From assembly GCF_002278035.1 (NCBI RefSeq), contig NZ_CP022603.1, positions 1,944,186 through 2,008,185 of the forward strand: a stretch of 64,000 nt of DNA. The letters run 5' to 3'. Origin of the DNA: Ochrobactrum quorumnocens. GTDB lineage: Bacteria > Pseudomonadota > Alphaproteobacteria > Rhizobiales > Rhizobiaceae. Shown here piece by piece: positions 56,017-64,000 of the stretch (the stretch's first letter is position 1; each line of letters opens with the position of its first letter). A model generated the notes under the pieces. That model had not been told where the DNA came from. It was given only the letters and a program-made list of their open reading frames with translations, and ran no database searches. The translations under genes and the position numbers were made by a program.

Positions 56017-57084
56017 TTAACCCGCTTTTGCCATTTGCATGAGTGTAACGCGCTGCTGCAGGCGGCGCTGTGCCTGATCGACCACCACGGCAATGATGAT
56101 GACAAGACCTTTGATAACCATCTGCCAGAAGGACGAAACGCCCATCATGACCAGACCGTCGGAGAGAATTCCGATAACGAATGCACCGATGATCGTACCG
56201 CCAATGGTACCGCGCCCGCCAGACATTGAGGTGCCGCCGAGAACTGCCGCCGCAATGGCGTTTAGCTCAAACGAGTTACCTGTTGCCGGATGCGACGACA
56301 TCAGCTCAGACGAAATGATGAGGCCAGCAATCGCCGCACAGAAGCCCGAAAACATATAAACGAACATCTTTACGCGATCGACACGGATGCCTGACATGCG
56401 TGCTGCACGTTCGTTACCGCCGACTGCGAAAATCTGACGGCCAAGTGGTGTGTAACGCGCAATGTACGCCGCAACCAGGGCAACAACGATCAGAATCCAG
56501 ATCGACACCGGAAGACCGAGAATGCTGCCTGAGCCCAAAAATGCGAATCCGGTTGTTCCGAGGTCTTCACGACCCACCAGGTTTGGGAAGGTCTGACCGT
56601 CCGAGGACAGAAGAGCCAAGCCGCGCGCCACATAAAGGGTGCCGAGTGTCGCGATGAACGGCGCGACATTCAGCTTGGTTATCAATAGCCCGTTTATGAA
56701 GCCAACTGCGACACCAACAGCCAAAGTGATAAGCGATATTTCAATGATGTTGAAATAGATCGTGTAGCCGACACCGAGGTCGATGCCATAGATTAGCAAG
56801 CCACCGGCGACCATGCCGCAAAGTCCAACAATGGAGCCAACCGAGAGATCGATGCCGCCTGTGATGATGACAAAAGTCATACCCATCGCAAGAAATGCGT
56901 TCAGGGCGACGTGCTTCGACATCAGGATCAGGTTCGCGGCAGAAAGGAAGTTTGGTGCTGCGAACGAGAAGAAGATGAACACCGCGAAAAGCGCGATGAA
57001 GGTTCTCAGTTTCATCAGTGTTAGCAGGGCCGAGCCGCTGTTAAAGGCTGAGTCAGTGGCCGCCGCCGTTGTGTTGGCTGTCAT
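56017..57084 (-). CDS. ABC transporter permease of the apiose operon (CUT2)
   Basis: 355 aa. It has CUT2 permease blocks FVIITGGIDLSVGSIVGLCG, VAPFIATLGTLYVARGLALL and LNAIAAAVLGGTSMSGGRGT. The layout follows EryF closely. The start overlaps the ATPase stop by 4 bases. It should import D-apiose with the binding protein at 59422; the ligand is inferred from the enzymes in the operon. Confidence 0.9.
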   Translation of the reverse strand: MTANTTAAATDSAFNSGSALLTLMKLRTFIALFAVFIFFSFAAPNFLSAANLILMSKHVALNAFLAMGMTFVIITGGIDLSVGSIVGLCGMVAGGLLIYGIDLGVGYTIYFNIIEISLITLAVGVAVGFINGLLITKLNVAPFIATLGTLYVARGLALLSSDGQTFPNLVGREDLGTTGFAFLGSGSILGLPVSIWILIVVALVAAYIARYTPLGRQIFAVGGNERAARMSGIRVDRVKMFVYMFSGFCAAIAGLIISSELMSSHPATGNSFELNAIAAAVLGGTSMSGGRGTIGGTIIGAFVIGILSDGLVMMGVSSFWQMVIKGLVIIIAVVVDQAQRRLQQRVTLMQMAKAG

Positions 57085-58658
57085 GACGCGAGTTCCCTTG
57101 TTTGTTTGTTGTGGTCGTTGTCATGCGTATGCCCGTGGCCTTTGGCCGAAGCGGCAACGATGTCGGCTTCCGTCGCTTTGTCGCGGTCGAATATGGCAAT
57201 CAGCTTCCCATTGCTGAGCACCGCGATGCGATCGGAGAGCGCCATGACTTCTTCCAGATCAGAGGTTGAAAAGAGGATGGAAAGGCCCTCGGCGGCAAGC
57301 CTGCGCATGGTGCGGAAGACGTCAGCCTTCGCACCCACATCAATGCCGCGCGATGGTTCGTCCATCAGAAGCACTTTTGGATTGGTCATCAACGCCTTGC
57401 CGATGACCACCTTTTGCTGATTGCCCCCCGACATTGAAGTAACTTCAAATTCCGGGTTTGGTGCCTTGATAGCAAGGTCTTTGATGGCCTGTTGGATGGC
57501 CTTTTTTTCACGCTTTGGCGCGATGTGGAAGAAGCGCGCCAGACGGTCAAGACTCGCCAATGTCAGGTTGCTGGCAATAGACAATATCTGCACCAGGCCT
57601 TCGCGCTGGCGATCTTCTGGTATGAGAGCAAGGCCACGCCGAATACGACGGGTGGTGTCACGCTCCTTCACTTGCTGACCATCGATAAAGATTGTGCCGG
57701 TGGAGTGTCCGTGTTGGCCCATCACGCATTCGAAGAACTCGGAACGCCCTGCGCCCATAAGGCCATAAATGCCCAGAACCTCACCTGCACGCACGCTTAG
57801 CGAAACATCATCGACTGCCAGTCCGCCGGTTGGGCGGGGTAGGGTGATGTTTTCGGCACGAAACCGCTCTGCACCGATTTTATGGGTAACAGGTTTGGCA
57901 AAATCCTTGGCATCAGAACCAATCATCGAACGCACAATCCATTGCGTATCGATATTCTTGATTTCTTCCTGCCCGGTGATTTTCCCATCACGCAGAACCG
58001 TGATGTAATCGCCAATCCGCATCAGCTCTTCCAGACGATGCGAGATGTAGACGATTGCCACGCCCTGACTTTTCAGCTCGGCAATGACCTTGAAAAGAAT
58101 GTCGACTTCGGCTGCGGAAAGCGCAGATGTCGGCTCATCCATAATGACGATACGCGCATCAATGGAGATCGCCTTGGCGATTTCTACGAGCTGCTGCTGC
58201 CCAATTGGCAGATCGGCGACAAGCGTATTTGCACTGATGCCAGCATCGAGCCGGTCGAGATATTCGTTGGCTTTTACAACCTGTGCCTGATGATCAATGC
58301 CGCGCACACCGCGCATGATTTCGCGGGTGGCAAAGATATTTTCTGCAACCGACATGTTTGAAAACAGGTTCAGCTCCTGAAAGATCATCGCGATACCGCG
58401 CTTTTGCGCGGCGGCAGGGCTGTCGAACGACACTTCCTCGCCGTCGAGAATAATCTTCCCCATGGTAGGGCGTTCAACGCCAGCGATGATTTTCATCAGC
58501 GTGGATTTGCCCGCGCCGTTTTCACCGACAAGCACATTGACCGAGCCACGGCGCAATTCAAGATTGGCGCGCTTGACCGCAACAATGCCCGAATAGACCT
58601 TGGAAACATCCTCTAGCTTGAGGACGATGTCGTTTTTCTCGTTCAATTCCGTTTCCAT
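57081..58658 (-). CDS. ABC transporter ATP-binding protein of the apiose operon (CUT2)
   Basis: 525 aa with two ATPase domains. Domain 1 has Walker A GENGAGKST and Walker B VIMDEPTSALS, with the LPIGQQQLVEIAKAI form of the signature. Domain 2 has YGLMGAGRSEF and MSGGNQQKVVIGKAL. The C-terminus carries a His/Asp-rich tail (KGHGHTHDNDHNK) not seen in EryE, which may bind metal or be neutral. It begins 3 bases after the DUF2291 gene. Confidence 0.92.
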   Translation of the reverse strand: METELNEKNDIVLKLEDVSKVYSGIVAVKRANLELRRGSVNVLVGENGAGKSTLMKIIAGVERPTMGKIILDGEEVSFDSPAAAQKRGIAMIFQELNLFSNMSVAENIFATREIMRGVRGIDHQAQVVKANEYLDRLDAGISANTLVADLPIGQQQLVEIAKAISIDARIVIMDEPTSALSAAEVDILFKVIAELKSQGVAIVYISHRLEELMRIGDYITVLRDGKITGQEEIKNIDTQWIVRSMIGSDAKDFAKPVTHKIGAERFRAENITLPRPTGGLAVDDVSLSVRAGEVLGIYGLMGAGRSEFFECVMGQHGHSTGTIFIDGQQVKERDTTRRIRRGLALIPEDRQREGLVQILSIASNLTLASLDRLARFFHIAPKREKKAIQQAIKDLAIKAPNPEFEVTSMSGGNQQKVVIGKALMTNPKVLLMDEPSRGIDVGAKADVFRTMRRLAAEGLSILFSTSDLEEVMALSDRIAVLSNGKLIAIFDRDKATEADIVAASAKGHGHTHDNDHNKQTRELAS

Positions 58659-58661
58659 TAT

Positions 58662-59306
58662 TTATTTCTCCACAGAGATGGAAACGGGGGTGAGAAGCGG
58701 AAGCTGCCCCTTCGATGGCAGAGGGAAGGCACCTTCAGCTTTCACCTTCATGCCGACCAGATTTTCGCGCGGCAGCTTTGACAGCACATCGTCGTTGATG
58801 CGGGTGTTGAAAGCCTTGCCGTACTGCGCCCAGTCAATCTGGTTGCGAAATTCGTTGAAACTCACGAAGGGCAGGCTGTCACGGATCGAACTCCCGCGTA
58901 CCGTCGGCCCGATCTGTACGCGCGCATCGGCCTTGCCGTCGCCGTTGCTGTCGACATCGACATAAGCGGCACGTGACTTTGTTTCAGCGGCAACCACAGT
59001 ACCTTCAAGCTTGGCTGCAAAAGTCCATGGGGCATTGCCTTGTTTTTCGCGGTGACCGAATTTCTCACCTGCTGCATCAACATCAGCATTGGTGGCCTGT
59101 ATCACTTCGTCGAGTGTTGCAGTTTTTTCGGCAAAAAACGGTTTAACCTTTGAATCCCAGACGTCGGCAACCGAACGATCGGGATTGAAATTATCGCCGC
59201 GTGCTTCGGCGGCTTCTTCTGCTGTTGGCGTCTTGATAATTTTGCAGCCCGAAAGCGCGACACCGCAGGCCAGCAGGATAATGGAAGCTGACTTCAGCAC
59301 TGACAT
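58662..59306 (-). CDS. DUF2291 lipoprotein of the apiose importer operon
   Basis: 214 aa. A lipoprotein signal with lipobox LSGC (Cys21) is followed by a periplasmic DUF2291 domain: AAKLEGTVVAAETKSRAAYV, VQIGPTVRGSSIRDSLPFVS and FRNQIDWAQYGKAFN. The block DVDSNGDGKADARVQ reads like a calcium-binding loop and is absent from the paralogue at 43711. It lies directly ahead of the ATPase gene as in the erythritol operon, although here it is a lipoprotein rather than a membrane-anchored form. Confidence 0.87.
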   Translation of the reverse strand: MSVLKSASIILLACGVALSGCKIIKTPTAEEAAEARGDNFNPDRSVADVWDSKVKPFFAEKTATLDEVIQATNADVDAAGEKFGHREKQGNAPWTFAAKLEGTVVAAETKSRAAYVDVDSNGDGKADARVQIGPTVRGSSIRDSLPFVSFNEFRNQIDWAQYGKAFNTRINDDVLSKLPRENLVGMKVKAEGAFPLPSKGQLPLLTPVSISVEK

Positions 59307-59372
59307 GAATCTATCCTCGGTATTAAAGCGCGTCGTCCGGATATGGTTGAACGCGACGTACTTTAGGAATTA

Positions 59373-59403
59373 CCGGGAGCGCGCTTTTTAACTGCGCTCC
59401 CGG
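59373..59403 (-). terminator. Intercistronic hairpin after the apiose binding-protein gene
   Basis: CCGGGAGCGC / GCGCTCCCGG, a perfect 10-bp stem with an 11-base loop, 18 bases after the binding-protein stop in the direction of transcription. There is no T run. It probably stabilises the binding-protein message or reduces read-through. Confidence 0.6.
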
Positions 59404-59421
59404 CATCGCAAGCCTTGGGAG

Positions 59422-60447
<1,026 letters not shown>

Positions 60448-60450
60448 TTA

Positions 60451-61278
60451 TTACGTGATACGACGAATGCTTTCTGCAATCTCTTCAGGTTCGAAAACGT
60501 TCTTCCAGTCGTCGCGCATCAGCGCAGGAATTCCGAATTCGATTGCCTTGTTGCAGGCATCCGAGAACACGCCCTGTACTTCGCCAAAAATGACGGCGCC
60601 CAGAACATTCATGTGGCCGAGCAGGAAGTCGCGAGCGGCTTCCTCAGGGACGCCGCGACGAACGGTTTCGTCCATGGCCTGCTTCATGACAACAAGCAGC
60701 GACGCAGCAACGGTTTCCGAAAGGCCGGGCTCAAGAATTGCAAGCTGCTCAACGGTTACGCGGTGCGAGCGCATGACAGGAGCCCAGATGACCTTGGCGA
60801 CTTCTTCGCCGAGCGCATAGGCTTCTTCCGGACCCTGCATGAGAGCGGAAACGATGTGCTGCTTGGCAAACAGACCGCCAAAGTGGTCCTTCTTTGCCTG
60901 CATGTCGGTTTCGTCGTTGAAGATCGGCGGATGGCAAGGGTGCGTCACGAAATAGGTGAGATCTGCACGGTCCGGCAGGTGACCGGCAAATGGTGCTGCT
61001 GCATCGAGCGCAACTACCATGGTGCCTGGCTTCAGCTTGTCGACGATGCCTGCTGCAACCTTACCGATGATGGTATCTGGAACAGCCAGAATGACGACTT
61101 CAGCGCCTTCAAGACCTGCATCAGCATCGACGGTATCGATGCCGAGATCGTCTTTCAGGCGTGCCTTGCCTGCGTCGCTGACTTCGATATGGCGTACGTC
61201 AAAGCGTGAACCTTTGAGGTTCTTGGCCAGACGGTAACCCATCTTGCCGCCTGCGCCAAACAGAGCAATAGCTGTCAT
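60451..61278 (-). CDS. apnO: D-apionate oxidoisomerase (ApnO-like)
   Basis: 275 aa. The NAD-binding motif LFGAGGKMGYRLAKNL (6-21) is followed by IEVSDAGKARL and VVILAVPDTIIGKVAAGI, then an all-alpha second domain. The layout is that of 6-phosphogluconate/ketol-acid-reductoisomerase-like dehydrogenases. ApnO oxidises D-apionate while moving a hydroxymethyl group, giving 3-oxo-isoapionate. The assignment rests on family type and on the kinase and RuBisCO-like genes just upstream. A FadR-type operator candidate (61313-61327) lies 35 bases before its start. Confidence 0.82.
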   Translation of the reverse strand: MTAIALFGAGGKMGYRLAKNLKGSRFDVRHIEVSDAGKARLKDDLGIDTVDADAGLEGAEVVILAVPDTIIGKVAAGIVDKLKPGTMVVALDAAAPFAGHLPDRADLTYFVTHPCHPPIFNDETDMQAKKDHFGGLFAKQHIVSALMQGPEEAYALGEEVAKVIWAPVMRSHRVTVEQLAILEPGLSETVAASLLVVMKQAMDETVRRGVPEEAARDFLLGHMNVLGAVIFGEVQGVFSDACNKAIEFGIPALMRDDWKNVFEPEEIAESIRRIT

Positions 61279-61312
61279 GATTGAAATTCCTTCCCGTAGT
61301 TTTGGTATCTTA

Positions 61313-61327
61313 ACTGGTATGACCAGT
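61313..61327. promoter_or_regulatory. FadR/GntR-type operator candidate
   Basis: ACTGGTATGACCAGT is a perfect palindrome and contains TGGT-N3-ACCA, the FadR-subfamily form. It lies between the oiaK stop and the apnO start. No GntR gene of the apiose operon is in the window; one may lie beyond 64000. The double-winged GntR protein at 16525 is an unlikely candidate. Confidence 0.55.
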
Positions 61328-61344
61328 CAATGAGTATTCCAGAT

Positions 61345-62682
61345 TCAGGCGGTGAGCCCGTCGCGAATCTGGCTGAAATATCCGTCAGAACCGACCTGTC
61401 CGCCTTTGAGGGCAATTTGCAGACCGTTGGTGGCGGCGTGAGTGCCGTGTGCCGTGCAAAGCGGCGACCCCGGTGTTTGTGGAAGCGGCAAAAGCGTGGT
61501 GAGTGCATCAACATGCAACTCACGCAATGCGTGGCTGGAGGTGTCGCCGCCTGCAATGACTGCGCGTGTCAGTTGTTCGCGCTCAACAAGGCTGCGGAGG
61601 ATGAAACCGAGGCTGCGTGCCAGTGTGTGACGGCTGCCTGCGATCTTATCGATTTCTGCACCCCGATCAGCCGAAGGGCCGAGCGCGGTGTTGAGGATTA
61701 CGCTGTTGCCCTGCTTGAGCGCTTTCTGGCCTTCAGCAATGGCTGTCTCGATTGCTTGATTGCTATTTTCGCCAAGCAGATCGAGCGGGTTGAGATCAAT
61801 GCCGGTAAAGCCGGATGCGGTTGCATGACGGATCTGGCGTTCGGTTGTTGGCGAAACGCTGCCTGAAACCACCGCAATACGGTCGGCCTTGCCGGGAAGC
61901 GGGAATTCTTTTTTAGCGCCGATCAGTCCGGCCTTGGCCCAAGCGGCCAGAAGCGCATATTCAACGCCCGACGAGCCAGCAACGAACCAGCCGTCACGGG
62001 AGCGCAAATGCCAGAGCTGTTCGCCTGCCTGCAACTGGCTTTCAACGCTATCGACGTCGAGCAGCAACATGCCGTCGGCATTCTCGGCAATGGCGTTGAC
62101 GCGATCATTTGCGTCATGTGCTGCAAGCGTTACCAGATCGGCAAGTGCTGTTTTTAGTGCGGTCTGTTGTGCCAGATGCAAGCGAAGATCAGCCTCATGC
62201 ATTGGTGTAACCGGATGACGGCTCATGACCGGGTGGCGGTCGATGCGATAGGTTTCGCCCTGATAGGCGGCAAACAGATTTCCGAATGAGGTGTAGCGCT
62301 TGAGCTGCGGCGCACCGACAACCAATGGCACATAGGCCTGATTGAAGATGGTTTTGCCAATTTCGACTGCCTTGCCGATATTGCCGACATGGGGTGCAGA
62401 ATCAAATGTCGAGCAGACCTTATAGTGTGCGATCGCCGCATTGAGGCTTTTCAGCCAGCTGAAAGCGGGAGTGAGATGCTCTTGCATCCATTTTGGCGTT
62501 TCGCTGCGGCTGGTGCCTGCAAGTCCGATTGCCTTGCAGTGCGAGAAGCGCGCAAGCAGCGTTTCATCCGGCACGTTCATGAACAGAACTGTATCGACGC
62601 CGTTGGAAGCCATGGCTTCCATTACATCCGTCGAGCCGGTGAGATCGTCGCCGTAATAAGACAGAAGAAGATTGTTGGCCAT
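61345..62682 (-). CDS. oiaK: 3-oxo-isoapionate kinase (OiaK-like, four-carbon acid sugar kinase family)
   Basis: 445 aa of the family formerly DUF1537. The N-terminal domain has LLSYYGDDLTGSTDVMEAM, and the C-terminal nucleotide-binding domain has VIAGGDTSSHALRELHVDAL and GHGT-type ending. In the apiose pathway OiaK phosphorylates 3-oxo-isoapionate to the 4-phosphate. AAGGGAGGCG precedes the ATG, whose first base is shared with the stop of the RuBisCO-like gene (TAATG). The frame is open farther upstream inside that gene, but this start fits the family. Confidence 0.85.
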   Translation of the reverse strand: MANNLLLSYYGDDLTGSTDVMEAMASNGVDTVLFMNVPDETLLARFSHCKAIGLAGTSRSETPKWMQEHLTPAFSWLKSLNAAIAHYKVCSTFDSAPHVGNIGKAVEIGKTIFNQAYVPLVVGAPQLKRYTSFGNLFAAYQGETYRIDRHPVMSRHPVTPMHEADLRLHLAQQTALKTALADLVTLAAHDANDRVNAIAENADGMLLLDVDSVESQLQAGEQLWHLRSRDGWFVAGSSGVEYALLAAWAKAGLIGAKKEFPLPGKADRIAVVSGSVSPTTERQIRHATASGFTGIDLNPLDLLGENSNQAIETAIAEGQKALKQGNSVILNTALGPSADRGAEIDKIAGSRHTLARSLGFILRSLVEREQLTRAVIAGGDTSSHALRELHVDALTTLLPLPQTPGSPLCTAHGTHAATNGLQIALKGGQVGSDGYFSQIRDGLTA

Positions 62683-63938
62683 TATTCGCCTCCCTTCCCG
62701 AATTTTGCGATTGAAGCCGCAAGTTCGGGATGGTCCGTTGCGTAAGTTTCGAGCGGGATGCCAGCGACTGCTGCTCGCCAGGCCTGCTGCACCGCGCGAA
62801 CGCCAGCCGCCGGTCCGCCCGGATGGCTGACAATGCCGCCGCCGCAAAGATAGAGCAGGTCCGTTGTACACCCTGTGCGCTCATAGGTTTCGGGGGCTTG
62901 TCCGCCCCACTGGCCCGAACCCGCGACAGGAAGGGGGCAATCGGCAGGCGTGAACAGAGGCGTGCTGACTGCCTTGAATGAATTGACGAAGCTTTCGTCC
63001 GGCTCCCAATATTTCACGCGGATGCCGTTGATCTGGAACTGATCGACGCCGAGCAGCCGCCAGAACTGCTGATAGACGCGGAAATCCATGCCAGCGCCCG
63101 GATTGCGGGTCAGAATATCCCAGCCATTGCGGTGTGCGTGCAGCACAAGTCCAGAACGCTTGCGCAGGAAGCTCATGCCACCAAAACCGACCGAGTTGAT
63201 GTTGACGACTGCGCAGTTACCGCCAGCTTCAAGCACCATGTCATGGTTACGCATCATTTCATCGGGATCGGCATGGGAAATGCCAAAAGCATACATGACC
63301 TTCTTGCCGGTCTTTTGCTCATGGTTGAGAATAAGCGGCATGATGGCGGCGATGCGCTCTTTGAGCGGCGAATAGGCCGGGCTCATCAATTTTTCATCAT
63401 CTTTGATGAAGTCGACACCGGATTCGATCAGTTCGCCGACAAGTTCTGCCGTCTCATGTGGACGCAGACCCAGCGCTGGCTTGACGATTGTTCCGATAAT
63501 CGGACGCTTTTCAACGCCGGTCAGGCGGCGGCTTCCGGTAATACCGAACTGCGGTCCGGGATGCGCGCTTTTGAATGCTTCCGGCAGCTTCATATCGACG
63601 ACGCGGATGCCTGTCATGCCCTTGATCGAATATACACCGCCCACGGCAATCGTCATCAAAGCTGCAAGGTCGGTACCGACGGCATCGAGCGGGAAAGAAA
63701 TATCAACATCGGCGCGTTTGATAGGGCCGTGTCCGGCCTCAAGCTCTGGCCATGCTGGCGCAGTTGCATTTTCAAGCGGACGAATTTCCAGCACCCGCGC
63801 TGCCACGCGGGCTTTGAGTTCTTCTGTTTCGCCGGGGAGGGCGACAAAAGTGCCGGTCGACTGATCGCTCGCGATCTTGGCCGCCATCTGCTCGATGCTG
63901 CCGGTTGTCTCAATGCGATAGGTCAGACAAATATTCAT
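62682..63938 (-). CDS. oiaX: RuBisCO-like 3-oxo-isoapionate-4-phosphate decarboxylase (OiaX-like)
   Basis: 418 aa RuBisCO-superfamily protein. The metal-binding Lys-Asp-Glu triad is kept in VDFIKDDEKL (K179, D181, E182), as is Lys153 in GTIVKPALGLRP, although the second lysine of the KPK motif is Ala. HAHRNGWDILT and CGGGIVSHPGGPAAGVRAVQ match other active-site loops. OiaX turns 3-oxo-isoapionate-4-phosphate into L-erythrulose-1-phosphate and CO2; the related OiaT acts instead as a transcarboxylase/hydrolase. Sequence alone does not settle which. Neighbouring eryH and eryI favour OiaX. No good ribosome site is seen before the ATG. Confidence 0.82.
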   Translation of the reverse strand: MNICLTYRIETTGSIEQMAAKIASDQSTGTFVALPGETEELKARVAARVLEIRPLENATAPAWPELEAGHGPIKRADVDISFPLDAVGTDLAALMTIAVGGVYSIKGMTGIRVVDMKLPEAFKSAHPGPQFGITGSRRLTGVEKRPIIGTIVKPALGLRPHETAELVGELIESGVDFIKDDEKLMSPAYSPLKERIAAIMPLILNHEQKTGKKVMYAFGISHADPDEMMRNHDMVLEAGGNCAVVNINSVGFGGMSFLRKRSGLVLHAHRNGWDILTRNPGAGMDFRVYQQFWRLLGVDQFQINGIRVKYWEPDESFVNSFKAVSTPLFTPADCPLPVAGSGQWGGQAPETYERTGCTTDLLYLCGGGIVSHPGGPAAGVRAVQQAWRAAVAGIPLETYATDHPELAASIAKFGKGGE

Positions 63939-63965
63939 CGGATTTTTTGTCGCTCGCTGCTTGTT

Positions 63966-64000
63966 TTAAAGCGCATCTTTTCCGAAAACCGTTTCACACT
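63966..64000. repeat. Intergenic palindromic repeat, copy 5 of 5 (cut by window end)
   Basis: TTAAAGCGCATCTTTTCCGAAAACCGTTTCACACT carries the CCGAAAACCG-TTTC core of copies 1-4; the right arm lies beyond the window. It lies upstream of oiaX, in the region where the apiose promoter is expected. Confidence 0.6.

Overview
The gene content and order point to an alphaproteobacterium of the Brucella/Ochrobactrum group. The reasons are a complete erythritol locus of Brucella type (eryABCD, then eryR-eryH-eryI, convergent with fbp-fba), an Omp2-type porin, rhizobial fructose-import genes (frcBCA), and many carbohydrate and oligopeptide-type ABC importers. I see no tRNA, rRNA, insertion sequence, prophage or CRISPR array. 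The window reads as one long block of nutrient-uptake and catabolic operons.

Layout. (1) 1-16.5 kb: a catabolic block of uncertain substrate. It has enoyl-CoA hydratase, 3-hydroxyacyl-CoA dehydrogenase, a one-chain E1 (alpha+beta) 2-oxoacid/acetoin-type dehydrogenase, an E2 fused to an alpha/beta hydrolase, an oligopeptide-family ABC importer, a class III CoA-transferase, an aldehyde dehydrogenase and a 3-oxoadipyl-CoA-type thiolase, with an IclR regulator in the middle. (2) 16.5-26.9 kb: a GntR/FCD regulator with two DNA-binding domains, divergent from a C45-family acyltransferase/peptidase, a second oligopeptide-family importer with a fused ATPase, an alpha/beta hydrolase, an amidase and a PaiB-like protein. 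This looks like uptake and hydrolysis of amide compounds. (3) 27-28.1 kb: a porin. (4) 28.2-32.8 kb: a ROK repressor and the frcBCA fructose importer. (5) 33.5-35.7 kb: fbp and fba. (6) 35.7-43 kb: the erythritol catabolic genes on the minus strand. (7) 43.5-48.2 kb: the erythritol importer (DUF2291 protein, eryE, eryF, eryG). (8) 48.3-53.1 kb: a second DeoR / FGGY kinase / FAD polyol-phosphate dehydrogenase module and a cupin. (9) 53.1-64 kb: a minus-strand operon matching the published D-apiose/D-apionate pathway: RuBisCO-like decarboxylase (oiaX), 3-oxo-isoapionate kinase (oiaK), D-apionate oxidoisomerase (apnO), an ABC importer with its own DUF2291 protein, D-apiose dehydrogenase (apsD) and D-apionolactonase (apnL).

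How the parts fit. Erythritol is phosphorylated (EryA), oxidised (EryB), epimerised (EryC) and isomerised (EryH, EryI) to D-erythrose-4-phosphate. The apiose branch, if its RuBisCO-like protein is a decarboxylase, ends in L-erythrulose-1-phosphate, the substrate of EryH. No apiose-specific isomerases are seen in the window, so the two pathways probably share EryH and EryI. The region would then be a C4/C5 plant- and host-polyol superlocus with shared lower steps. Short palindromic repeats with a CCGAAACCGGTT-like core lie in five intergenic spaces, and several inverted repeats make good operator candidates.
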